From Streptomyces iconiensis (GTDB lineage: Bacteria > Actinomycetota > Actinomycetes > Streptomycetales > Streptomycetaceae), in contig NZ_JANCPR020000075.1 in the NCBI RefSeq assembly GCF_028657195.3, positions 1-34,267 on the forward strand: a DNA stretch of 34,267 nt, in the 5' to 3' direction. Under the pieces are notes generated by a model, which was not told the DNA's origin, did no database searches, and saw only the letters and a program-made list of their open reading frames with translations. This document shows, in pieces, positions 7,821 through 16,409 of this stretch; position 1 is the first letter of the stretch, and the number at the start of each line of letters is the position of its first letter. The translations under genes and the position numbers were made by a program.

Positions 7821-8084
7821 ATGGGCCTCATGGACAAGTGGACCAACGGTGAGCGCGAGGCGCCGGAGCCGCTGGAGGGGAACGTCACGGCCACGGTGGT
7901 CACCGGCACCCTGATCTGGTTCGTCCTCTTCCTCGCCCAACTGCCGTTCTACGGTTGGTTTTCGGACAACGGCCACACCTGGTGGGTCTGGACCTGCGCC
8001 GCGGGCGCGGGGCTCGGACTCGTCGGCCTCTGGTACGTACGCAGGCGGGAAGCCGCGATCCGCAGGGGTGCCGCGACGCAGTGA
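7821..8084 (+). CDS. DUF2530 membrane protein
   Basis: An 87-residue protein with two membrane helices (about residues 24-43 and 56-74) separated by YGWFSDNGHTWWVW, and a basic tail RRREAAIRRG. The PEPLEGNVTATVVTGTLIWFV stretch matches the actinobacterial DUF2530 family, whose function is not known. The ATG at 7821 has GAGGGAG eight bases upstream; an in-frame GTG at 7764 would add 19 residues and is itself preceded by a -10-like box. It precedes the P-type ATPase by 81 bases on the same strand but the ATPase has its own candidate promoter. Confidence 0.85.
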   Translation: MGLMDKWTNGEREAPEPLEGNVTATVVTGTLIWFVLFLAQLPFYGWFSDNGHTWWVWTCAAGAGLGLVGLWYVRRREAAIRRGAATQ

Positions 8085-8153
8085 CGCGCTGAAGCGGGCC
8101 CCGCTCACCGCTGCCCCAGCCGCAGATATCAGCCAAACCCCGGCATGCCCCCG

Positions 8154-8159
8154 TACCGT
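8154..8159 (+). promoter_or_regulatory. -10 box of the P-type ATPase, leaderless type
   Basis: TACCGT ends six bases before the ATG at 8166, and no ribosome site is present. This decides for ATG 8166 over the in-frame ATG at 8145, which lies upstream of the box and would not be transcribed from it. Confidence 0.45.
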
Positions 8160-8165
8160 CAAGAC

Positions 8166-10688
8166 ATGACGCACCGCACACACACTGGGACCGAAGCCGG
8201 TGAGACCCGGCCCGAAGCGCAGGGCCTCGCCCGGGCGAGCGGCCTGACCAGCGCGGAGGTCGCCGAACGGGTCGCGCGCGGGGAGATCAACGACATCCCC
8301 GTACGCAGCAGCCGTTCGGCGTCGGACATCATCCGCGCCAATGTCTTCACCCGCTTCAACGCGATCATCGGAGTTCTGTTTCTGATCATCCTGGTGGTCG
8401 GGCCGATCCAGGACGGTCTCTTCGGCTTTGTGATCGTCGCCAACACCGGCATCGGCATCATCCAGGAGCTGCGGGCCAAGAAGACCCTCGACAGCCTCGC
8501 GGTCATCGGCGAGGCCAGGCCCAGCGTCCGCAGGGACGGCACGAGCGCCGAGATTCCGACGGGCGACATCGTGCTCGGCGACCTCGTGGAGCTGCGCCCC
8601 GGCGACAAATGTGTGGTCGACGGCGAGGTGGTCGAGGCCGAGGGGCTGGAGATCGACGAGTCCCTGCTGACCGGCGAGGCCGACCCGGTGCTCAAGCGGC
8701 CCGGCGACCCCGTCATGTCCGGCAGCTTCGTGGTCGCGGGCAGCGGTGCGTTCACCGCGACCAAGGTGGGGCGCGAGGCGTACGCCGCGCAGCTCGCCGA
8801 GGAGGCCAGCCGCTTCACGCTCGTACACTCCGAGCTGCGCAGCGGCATCAGCCAGATCCTGAAGTACATCACCTGGATGATGATCCCGGCCGCGATCGGC
8901 CTCATCCTCAGCCAACTCGTCGTCGAGAACAACGACTTCAACGAGGCCATCAGGCGCATGGTCGCCGGGATCGTACCGATGGTGCCCGAGGGCCTGGTGC
9001 TGCTCACCTCCGTCGCCTTCGCCATCGGCGTCATCCGGCTGGGCCGCAAGCAGTGCCTCGTCCAGGAGCTGCCCGCCATCGAAGGGCTGGCCCGGGTGGA
9101 CGTCGTCTGCCTGGACAAGACCGGCACCCTCACCGAGGGCGGCATGGACGTCAACGAGGTACGCCCGCTGGGCGGGACCGACGAGGACCAGGTCACCCGC
9201 GTACTGACCGCGCTCGGCGCCTCCGAGCCGCACCCCAACGCCAGCCTCCAGGCGATCATCGAGTCCTACCCCCCGTCGCCATCTCAGCTGGATTCGCAAC
9301 CGGATTCGCCGTCGGACGCACAGCCGGATTCGCAGCCGGATCCGCAGTCCGAGTCGCCGTCGCCGTCGCAGCCGCAGTCGGGTTCGCTGAACCAGGCCGG
9401 GTGGCGGTGCACGGACACGCTTCCGTTCTCCTCGGCGCGCAAGTACAGCGGTGCCTCCTTCCGGGAGCCCGACGGCACCGAGCACAGCTGGCTGATGGGC
9501 GCCCCCGACGTGCTGCTCGCCAAGGGCGACCCGATCCTCGCCGATGTCGACCGGCTCGACCGCGAGGGCCTGCGTGTGCTGCTGCTGGCCAGGGCCGAGA
9601 ACGGTCTTGAGGCTCCGGGCGCGGCGGAGGGCGCAGTTCCCGCAGCGCTCGTCGTCCTCGAACAGCGGCTGCGGCCCGATGCCACCGCCACGCTGGAGTA
9701 CTTCGCCCAGCAGGACGTCCGTACGAAGGTGATCTCCGGGGACAACGCCGTGTCCGTCGGTGCCGTGGCCGGGAAGCTCGGCATGCCGGGCGCCGAGGCC
9801 CCCGTGGACGCGCGCAAGCTGCCCAAGGACCAGGAGGCGATGGCCGAGAGCCTGGACGAGCACGCGGTGTTCGGCCGGGTCACGCCGCAGCAGAAGCGGG
9901 ACATGGTCGCCGCGTTGCAGTCGCGCGGCCACACCGTCGCCATGACGGGCGACGGCGTCAACGACGTCCTCGCGCTCAAGGACGCCGACATCGGCGTCTC
10001 CATGGGTTCGGGTTCCGAGGCGACCAAGGCCGTCGCACAGATCGTGCTGCTCAACAACAGCTTCGCGACGCTGCCCTCCGTCGTCGCCGAGGGTCGGCGC
10101 GTCATCGGCAACATCGAACGCGTCGCCAACCTCTTCCTGACGAAGACCGTCTACTCGGTGCTGCTGGCGCTGCTGGTGATCTGCTGGCAGATCCCGTACC
10201 CGTTCCTGCCGCGCCACCTCACACTGCTGTCGTCGCTCACGATCGGCATCCCGGCGTTCTTCCTGGCCCTGGCGCCCAACAGGGAACGTGCGAAGCCGCA
10301 CTTCGTCCGGCGCGTGATGCGGTACGCGGTCCCGTCCGGGATCATCGCCGGCACGGCCACCTTCCTCACGTACCTCCTGGCGCGGCACCACTACACGGGC
10401 CCCGACGCGCTGGAGGCCGAGACGAGCGCGGCCACGCTGACCCTGTTCCTGATCGCGATGTGGGTGCTCGCGATCGTGGCCAGGCCGTACACGTGGTGGC
10501 GTATCGGGCTGGTGCTGACGATGGCCTGCGCGTTCCTGGTCGTCCAGGTCACGCCGTGGCTCCAGCACTTCTTCGCACTCAAGCTGATCGGTACGACGAT
10601 GCCGTGGGCAGCGGTCGGCGTCGCCGCGGTCGCCGGGTTGCTGCTGGAGCTGGCCTGGCGCTGGGTCGCCAGGAAGTTTCCCGCCTGA
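8166..10688 (+). CDS. cation-translocating P-type ATPase
   Basis: An 840-residue HAD-type ion pump. In order: a cation-ATPase N-terminal region (GLTSAEVAERVARGEIND), actuator domain with SLLTGEADPV, PEGL at 274-277 in a membrane helix, the phosphorylated Asp317 in DKTGT, the nucleotide domain, TGDGVND at 594-600, and a C-terminal group of membrane helices. The PEGL core differs from the CPx core of copper/zinc pumps, so transport of a light cation such as Ca or Mg is more likely; the ion is not settled. No N-terminal metal-binding domain is seen. Residues about 369-409, just before the KYSGASF part of the nucleotide domain, are a Ser/Pro/Gln/Asp-rich insertion. Confidence 0.93.
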   Translation: MTHRTHTGTEAGETRPEAQGLARASGLTSAEVAERVARGEINDIPVRSSRSASDIIRANVFTRFNAIIGVLFLIILVVGPIQDGLFGFVIVANTGIGIIQELRAKKTLDSLAVIGEARPSVRRDGTSAEIPTGDIVLGDLVELRPGDKCVVDGEVVEAEGLEIDESLLTGEADPVLKRPGDPVMSGSFVVAGSGAFTATKVGREAYAAQLAEEASRFTLVHSELRSGISQILKYITWMMIPAAIGLILSQLVVENNDFNEAIRRMVAGIVPMVPEGLVLLTSVAFAIGVIRLGRKQCLVQELPAIEGLARVDVVCLDKTGTLTEGGMDVNEVRPLGGTDEDQVTRVLTALGASEPHPNASLQAIIESYPPSPSQLDSQPDSPSDAQPDSQPDPQSESPSPSQPQSGSLNQAGWRCTDTLPFSSARKYSGASFREPDGTEHSWLMGAPDVLLAKGDPILADVDRLDREGLRVLLLARAENGLEAPGAAEGAVPAALVVLEQRLRPDATATLEYFAQQDVRTKVISGDNAVSVGAVAGKLGMPGAEAPVDARKLPKDQEAMAESLDEHAVFGRVTPQQKRDMVAALQSRGHTVAMTGDGVNDVLALKDADIGVSMGSGSEATKAVAQIVLLNNSFATLPSVVAEGRRVIGNIERVANLFLTKTVYSVLLALLVICWQIPYPFLPRHLTLLSSLTIGIPAFFLALAPNRERAKPHFVRRVMRYAVPSGIIAGTATFLTYLLARHHYTGPDALEAETSAATLTLFLIAMWVLAIVARPYTWWRIGLVLTMACAFLVVQVTPWLQHFFALKLIGTTMPWAAVGVAAVAGLLLELAWRWVARKFPA

Positions 10689-10717
10689 CGGCATACCGGG
10701 AATTCACAGGGACAAAA

Positions 10718-10736
10718 GCGGGACAACGAATCCCGC
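10718..10736 (+). terminator. candidate hairpin after the P-type ATPase
   Basis: GCGGGA and TCCCGC pair perfectly over six bases around a seven-base loop, 29 bases after the stop codon. No T-run follows. The next 150 bases (10737-10880) are unusually A-rich for this genome and probably hold the promoter of the lipoprotein gene. Confidence 0.4.
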
Positions 10737-10894
10737 GCATTCCGAACTGTCCACCGGATCAGTTGAAATAAACCAGCGGAAAGAAAATCGCTGTTGTCAT
10801 CCGCATACCCCGAAAGAAAGAATCTGAAAGGAAGTGAATCGCTCGTTCGCACGTGCCCGTGTGGCGGGCACCCTTGCACGAAGGAGTGAACGAG

Positions 10895-11781
10895 ATGTCC
10901 CGGTCCCGGACGACGGTCCTCACCGGCGCGGCCCTCACGACCGCGCTGGTGCTCGCCGGTTGCGGTGCGGACGACAAGGACGGCGCGGGAGGGCGAGAGG
11001 GCGGCGGCACGGGGGCCTCGGCTCCCGCGGCGAAACTGCTCAACCGCGTACCGCAGGCCGAAGTGCGTGAGATGGCCGGCGCCAAGGGAATGTGGACGAC
11101 GGAGCGGAATTTCGTCAAGGCCGATCTCAAGAAGATTGTCGGCTATCCGCTGGACGGCGGAAAACCACGGTGGCAGGTGCCGCTCGGCGGCGAGATCTGC
11201 TGGACATCACCCGAGGTCTCCCCCGACGGGTTCGTCGCCGTCGTCTTCAAGAACGACAAGGACGACCCGGCCGTCTGCACCGAGGTCGGCCTGGTCGACC
11301 TGAAACGGGGCAAGCTGCGCTGGCAGCGGCAGGCCCTGGAGGACGGGTCCGCGCAGATGTTCGACGAGGTGACCATCGGCGGCGGCACCGTGGCGGCAGG
11401 CGGCACCAGCGGCACGGCGGGCTGGACGCTCGGTGGGCGCCGGCTGTGGGCGCCGAGGGCGGCCGGCTGACGCCCATCGGGCTCGACGAGGGGGGCAAGG
11501 TCCTCGCGTACGAGGAGTCCAACATGTACAGCGAACAGGGCGGCGCGGTCTGGCAGATCGACCCCACCTCGCACAAGAAGAGGCCGCTCATGCGGAATCC
11601 CTCGACCAGTTATGAGGTCGAGGGGGAGTTTGAGATGGGGGATGGTCGGGTGCTTTACGCCCACAAGCGGTTGTATTTGGGCGCCGATGACATCAGCGAA
11701 CCGTCTTCTTCCGGGTCCGGGTCCGGGTCCGGATCCGGGAAGAAGACGCCTCTTGCTGTGGTGTTCGGCCACGCCAAGTAG
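10895..11781 (+). pseudogene. PQQ/beta-propeller-type lipoprotein, broken by a frameshift
   Basis: The first part (10895-11470) starts at an ATG with AAGGAG eight bases upstream. It has a signal peptide with lipobox LAGC (Cys23), a Gly/Ala linker, and propeller-like stretches such as GGKPRWQVPLGGEICW. It ends at a TGA at 11468. The homologous-looking remainder continues at once in another frame (RLTPIGLDEGGKVLAYEESN) to 11781. One missing base in the G/C run near 11455-11464 would rejoin both into a protein of about 295 residues. The tail carries an (SG)5 repeat before KKTPLAVVFGHAK. Either a real recent mutation or a base-calling error. Native role: a surface lipoprotein of unknown partner. 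Confidence 0.8.
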
Positions 11782-11797
11782 CGCTGGCCGGCTTCGT

Positions 11798-11812
11798 CCC
11801 AGCTTCGCTGGG
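11798..11812 (+). terminator. candidate hairpin after the lipoprotein gene
   Basis: CCCAGC and GCTGGG form a perfect six-base stem around TTC, 17 bases after the stop. There is no T-run. It lies between two convergent genes and might act on both. Confidence 0.4.
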
Positions 11813-11957
11813 TGGGTTCCGTGGTGGGTGGTACCGGCACGTGGTTACGTTCCGGCGACGTCCCGGCGCCCCCTGGCCGGGGTCGTCTGGCACCGCCGGG
11901 ACTGCGCCGTCGCGGCGGGAAAGGGGGTGTGCCCTCGCAGGGGGAAAGGGGCGGGGG

Positions 11958-14900
11958 TCAGTCGAACCAGCGGGCTGTGGATAGTTCGGGGGTTCGGGTG
12001 GGGTCTTCCAGTAGGGCGGCTACTTCGAAGCGGCGGGACCAGTGGTTGGCGGACCAGGCGAGGCCGGCTGCTACGCCCTCCAGGGTTGCGGCGTGGAGGG
12101 TGTTGTCGGGGGTGAGGCGCCAGTCCGTTTCGGCGCCGTCCACGAGGAGTTCGTCGTGCTCGCGGTATGTCGTGGGGGCTCCGGGCAGCAGGGTGAGTAC
12201 CGCCTCGGGTACGGCGCGCTCGGTGCCCGCGTCCGCCACGGTGCCGGGTACGGCGTCGCTGAGGGTGCGGACCTCCAGGAGTGTGGCCAACCCGCGGGCC
12301 AGGTCGGGGCGTACGGGGAGCAGTGGCCTGGCCCCTACCAGGGGGAGCAGGTCGGGGCTGTCGGCGACCAGGGCCTCTTCGTCGTCCCCGACGGCCACGA
12401 CGACCGTCGTACCGTCGCGTACGGCGCGCAGTTCGTCGGGGAGCGTCACCTCGGCCGGGTCGAGCCCGGCGGAGGCGAGCAGGGTGTAGAGGGCGTGGAG
12501 CTGTGCGGGTGCCACGTCAGGCTCGTCGCCGTGCACAGGTTCGGCGAGCCGGCCCAACAGCTCGGCGGCGCCGCCTGGTTCGTCAAGGAGCGCGGCGGCC
12601 GACGTACGGACGCCGAGCGCACGCAGCACCTGGGCGTCCTGGACGCCGCCGGCGTCGGCCTCCTCGTACAGGCCGCGCAGCAGCGGGTCGCCTCCCGTCA
12701 CGCGGAGCCCGGCGGGCCTGCGCCCTTCGAGTACGGGGTGGCCGCGCAGCCACCAGGCCGTGTACGGGCGTACGTCGGTGGTGGTCCCGTCCGGCAGGCG
12801 TACCCGTACCGGGGAGGTCAGCGCGTCGCGCAGCGGCGGCTGGGCCAGCATCGCGAGGGCCTCGGGCCAGCACGCGTCGTCCACGAGGTCGAGGTCGCGC
12901 ACGGCGACCAGTTCGGTGGCGACGGGCGGTACGCCCGACAGGTCCTCGCCGTCGGCCGTGAGCTGGTCGAGCACGTCCTCGCACCACACGTCGACGGCGT
13001 CCAGCAGTCCGGTGTCGTCGGCCTCGGGGAAGTCGCCTTCGCGGGGCTCCAGTTCGTCCGGGTCCAGGACGACATCGGTGGCGCGTACGAGCGCGAAGCC
13101 CGCCAGTACGCCCACGGCGGTCAGCGGCCCCTCGCCCCAGCGCTCGGCGAGTTCCGTGTCGCAGGCGGCCAGCTCTCCCTCGCGCAGGACGCGCGCGAAC
13201 GGGCTGCCCGGGTAGACGAGTTCGGCAGCGGGCGCGGGCTCGCCGTCCTCGTCGGGCAGCGCGAGCGCGCCCAGCCACGGCTCGTCGCCGGGCGCGAGCC
13301 CCGCGTCCCGTACGAGCCCGAGCACGGTGTCGGCCAGCTCGTCGGGGTCGGGTGCCGCCTCGGCCGTCTCCCAGGCGTACCCGGACTCGTCGTCCAGCGA
13401 GGCGGCGACGGCGGCGCGTACCTGCGGGGTGGTCAGCACGGCGCGCGGGGTCGCCTGGGTGGCGCCGAGCCTCTCCAGCAGCGGGTGCACGGCGTCGGCG
13501 TGCGCCGCCTTGAGGCCGAAGCGGGCCAGCCTCTCGGGCGGCGCTGAGCCGCCGGGCAGCGGCAGCAGCACATGGCGGGGCCCGATCGCGGTACGCCCGT
13601 CGGCGAGGGGCACGGGCAGCCCCGTCAGCCGCTCGGGGTCGACGCCCGAGAGCGAGTCGTACAGCCGCCGCCACCACTCGGGGGCGCGCTCGACACCGGC
13701 GAGCCGGTCGATGGCCTCGCCCAGCGGCAGCCGCGTGACCTCCAGGACGCGCAGCTCGGCACGGCGCTCCAGGCCGGCGGGCAGCAGGTTGGGGAACAGT
13801 TCGGCGAGCACGGAGACGGTGGCAGCGCCCGCTCCCTCGATGATCTCGGCGTCCCGGGGGCGCAGCGCGTACGGTTCGGCGCCCTCCTCGGGTGTGGCCG
13901 CGCTCGCCAGGAACGGGGTCTCCGGCAGCCGCTCCAGGACGAGGGCACGCAGTTCCCCGTCCAGTTCGCCCTTCCCGAGCTGCCCCGGAACCAGGTCGGC
14001 CGTGCCGGTGGCCACGGGGTGCCAGTCCCGCAGCAGCGCGGCGTACGCGTCGGCCGCGCGGGCCAGCAGGAAGCGGGTGAGCGGGCCGGGCGCGACATGG
14101 CGGCGGGTGGGCTCCAGCGGGAAGGAGGCGAGCAGCAGCCCGGGGAAGCCGAGGGGTTCGTCGGTGGGTGTCGGCGCGTGCACGCACGCCGCCGTACGGG
14201 GCTTGACCGGGGCGCCCTCGGCGTCCACGGGAACCGCCCAGGTCACCGACCACCAGGGCCGTAGCCGTTCCTCGACGGGCCGGTCCGCCAGGAGCGCGGG
14301 CTCGGCGACGCCGCTGTCCGAGGCGAGCCGCCAGCGGGTGGTGCCGGAAGCGGAGTCCTCGACGCTCACATACGGGCCCTCCTCCGGCCCCACGTGCCGG
14401 GTGAGGGTGCGTGCCGGGCCCTCACCCGTCTCGATGACGACCTCGGCCAGGCCGGGGAGCGCGAGCAGCAGCGCGTCGTCCACGGCCTCCAGCAGCCCGA
14501 GCGCGAGCGCCCGCGCCGCCTCGTCCCGCAGGGGCAGCAGCACGGCGGTGTCGTACCCCTCGGGTACGGAAGCGCCGTCGGCCAGGGGCAGCGGGAGCCG
14601 CAGCAGCGGTACGTGTCCGCCGCGGCGCTGCAACTCCTCGGCCAGCTCCGGGTTTCCGGCGGCGGCTGTGCGGGTCAGCTCGCGTGCCTCGGCCAGCGAC
14701 CAGCGCACCCCTTCGCCGTTGCGCGTGGCCACGGCGGGTGCGTCGGTGACGGCGAGTACGGCGGAGAAGCCGACGCCGAACCGGCCGACGGCGCCCTTGT
14801 AGCCCTCTTCGCCCCCGGCGGAGTCCCGTTTGGCTGAGGCCCGCAGCGTGGAGAGCGAGCCGACGCCCGCAGCGTCCAGCGGCTGCCCCGTGTTGGCGGC

Positions 14901-15128
14901 GGTCAGCGTGCCGTCGGCGCCGAGTGTGAGGCGGAGCCTGCCGGGTACCCCGGCGCGTGCGGCGGCGTCCGAGGCGTTCTGCGCCAGCTCCACCACGAGC
15001 CGGTCGCGGTAGCCGCCGAGCGCGAGGTCCTGCTCGGCGTTGGCGTCTTCGCGGAATCGCGCGCTGGAGGCGGTCCACGCGTCCAGCACACCCTGTCGCA
15101 ACCGTTCGGTCCCGAACGTGTCCTTCAC
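11958..15128 (-). CDS. large sacsin/Hsp90-like ATP-binding protein
   Basis: A 1056-residue cytoplasmic protein with an N-terminal GHKL ATPase domain: Glu47, Asn51 and Asp54 in ELAQNASDAA (N box), NTG at 79-81 followed by PLD, and the glycine loop GRFGVGFS at 115-122. This arrangement matches the ATPase module found in sacsin and related bacterial proteins. The remaining 800 residues are Leu/Asp/Glu/Pro-rich with no domain recognised. GTG 15128 is chosen because GAAGGAG lies eight bases upstream. It is downstream of the DUF3027 gene on the same strand, with a terminator-like hairpin between. A chaperone or DNA/RNA repair-type role is possible, but no function is established here. Confidence 0.85.
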   Translation of the reverse strand: MKDTFGTERLRQGVLDAWTASSARFREDANAEQDLALGGYRDRLVVELAQNASDAAARAGVPGRLRLTLGADGTLTAANTGQPLDAAGVGSLSTLRASAKRDSAGGEEGYKGAVGRFGVGFSAVLAVTDAPAVATRNGEGVRWSLAEARELTRTAAAGNPELAEELQRRGGHVPLLRLPLPLADGASVPEGYDTAVLLPLRDEAARALALGLLEAVDDALLLALPGLAEVVIETGEGPARTLTRHVGPEEGPYVSVEDSASGTTRWRLASDSGVAEPALLADRPVEERLRPWWSVTWAVPVDAEGAPVKPRTAACVHAPTPTDEPLGFPGLLLASFPLEPTRRHVAPGPLTRFLLARAADAYAALLRDWHPVATGTADLVPGQLGKGELDGELRALVLERLPETPFLASAATPEEGAEPYALRPRDAEIIEGAGAATVSVLAELFPNLLPAGLERRAELRVLEVTRLPLGEAIDRLAGVERAPEWWRRLYDSLSGVDPERLTGLPVPLADGRTAIGPRHVLLPLPGGSAPPERLARFGLKAAHADAVHPLLERLGATQATPRAVLTTPQVRAAVAASLDDESGYAWETAEAAPDPDELADTVLGLVRDAGLAPGDEPWLGALALPDEDGEPAPAAELVYPGSPFARVLREGELAACDTELAERWGEGPLTAVGVLAGFALVRATDVVLDPDELEPREGDFPEADDTGLLDAVDVWCEDVLDQLTADGEDLSGVPPVATELVAVRDLDLVDDACWPEALAMLAQPPLRDALTSPVRVRLPDGTTTDVRPYTAWWLRGHPVLEGRRPAGLRVTGGDPLLRGLYEEADAGGVQDAQVLRALGVRTSAAALLDEPGGAAELLGRLAEPVHGDEPDVAPAQLHALYTLLASAGLDPAEVTLPDELRAVRDGTTVVVAVGDDEEALVADSPDLLPLVGARPLLPVRPDLARGLATLLEVRTLSDAVPGTVADAGTERAVPEAVLTLLPGAPTTYREHDELLVDGAETDWRLTPDNTLHAATLEGVAAGLAWSANHWSRRFEVAALLEDPTRTPELSTARWFD

Positions 15129-15165
15129 GTCACCGGCTCCTTCACCCACGAGTCCCCGACACCTC

Positions 15166-15186
15166 ACGGGGGCCCGAGTCCCCCGT
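15166..15186 (-). terminator. hairpin downstream of the DUF3027 gene
   Basis: ACGGGGG and CCCCCGT form a perfect seven-base stem with loop CCCGAGT, 57 bases beyond the DUF3027 stop and 38 bases before the sacsin-like start. It would separate the two transcription units. Confidence 0.5.
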
Positions 15187-15243
15187 CAACCCCGGAACCA
15201 CTCCTGTTGGTGTGGCGGCGCCCGGGGGCCAGGGAAGGCTACG

Positions 15244-16131
15244 TCACGCCTGGCGGGTGTCCTCCGCCGTATCGGTGCGGGACTCGGTGCCCGCACGCCC
15301 TTCGGCCAGCGAGAACGGGTCGGCGCGTGTCTCGTCGATCACCGGCGGCGGAGGCTGGGTGGCACGGGGCATGACCGCGGCCTCGGAGTGCCCTCCGCAG
15401 CCGTACTCCAGCGAGACCACATGCCCGTCCGCCGGGCTGAACTCGTTGGCGCAGATACCGAATGCCTGCCGCAGCGACCCCGCGATCGGCACCAGGAAGC
15501 CGCAGCTCACACAGTTCGCGGGCGCCGATTGGGCCATCACGGTGTTCGGGCCGTGCGACTCCTCCCAGCGGTCGGCCGCCGCGAGCAGTCCGAACCGGGA
15601 CAGCACCCGCGCGCGGCCCATGCCCAGCTCACCGCCGACGGCACCGATCACGGCCCGGTCGGGACCCGGCTCCTCGGGCTCCTCCTGGGCGATCAGCGAA
15701 TTGGGCGGCGGCTCCTCCTCGCCGGAGAAACCGGGCTCCAGACGCAGGTCCCCGGCCTCGGTCGGCAACAGGTCACCGGGACCCATGTCCCCGGGCCGCA
15801 GCCGTTCGCTCCAGGGCACCCACTCCGGCGCCAGCAGCGCCTCGGGGCCCGGCAGCAGCACGGACTCGTCGACGGTGACCTTCTTCGCGCGGGAGGCGCG
15901 GGCCACGGTCACCGCCCAGCGCCAGCCCCTGTACCCGGGCTCGTACGCCTCGAAGAAGTGCGTGACGACGCGGTCCCCATCGGCGACGGCCTCGATCCAC
16001 TCGCCGACCGTTCCCGGATCCGCGGCCTCCTCGACCGCCGCGCGGGCCAGCTCTACGGCCTCGGCGCACAGCTTGTCCGGAGCGCGTCGGCTCCGCGCGC
16101 CACTCGTAGCGCTCCGCGTCGCGGCACTCAT
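15244..16131 (-). CDS. DUF3027 protein
   Basis: A 295-residue protein of the actinobacterial DUF3027 family, function unknown. Residues about 19-160 include GEWIEAVADGDRVVTHFF and the conserved GYRGWRWAVTVARA. The C-terminal part has four cysteines (Cys207, Cys210, Cys227, Cys245) plus His248, in CVSCGFLVPI, GICANE and CGGHSE, which may bind zinc. The tail after 255 is disordered. ATG 16131 was chosen as the first start; the ribosome site is weak. It is divergent from the MFS gene at 16410. Confidence 0.88.
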   Translation of the reverse strand: MSAATRSATSGARSRRAPDKLCAEAVELARAAVEEAADPGTVGEWIEAVADGDRVVTHFFEAYEPGYRGWRWAVTVARASRAKKVTVDESVLLPGPEALLAPEWVPWSERLRPGDMGPGDLLPTEAGDLRLEPGFSGEEEPPPNSLIAQEEPEEPGPDRAVIGAVGGELGMGRARVLSRFGLLAAADRWEESHGPNTVMAQSAPANCVSCGFLVPIAGSLRQAFGICANEFSPADGHVVSLEYGCGGHSEAAVMPRATQPPPPVIDETRADPFSLAEGRAGTESRTDTAEDTRQA

Positions 16132-16396
16132 GCAGCACTCACAAGAATCTCGTCTCTCCTACGCCGTCGCGCCCTTGTCGGCGTGCGCTGCCCGTACGGC
16201 CACAAAAGAAGGGGCGGGGTCGGGGACGGAGCGGGACCTGTCGGCCGCTGCGACGTCCGCGCCCGCGCTCAAAGGGCCATGCGGTGCGCACCGTCCACCC
16301 ACGCTACCCCACGGGCTCCGTCCCGGACTCCCCAGCCAGCCCCAGCCGGCCCTGGCACTCCTCCACAAGCTCCGCATCCGGGGCCCGGTCGTGGGG

Positions 16397-16402
16397 CACA
16401 CT
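16397..16402 (+). promoter_or_regulatory. candidate -10 of the MFS gene at 16410
   Basis: CACACT ends seven bases before GTG 16410, similar to the other leaderless-type starts here but a poorer match to TANNNT. It supports GTG 16410 over the in-frame ATG at 16422. Confidence 0.35.
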
Positions 16403-16409
16403 GAACGAC

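Noticed and set aside
7689..10694. 1001-codon open frame on the minus strand
   Set aside because: It is the antisense shadow of the P-type ATPase; its product is rich in Arg, Gly, Asp and His with no domains, as expected from the opposite strand of high-GC coding DNA.
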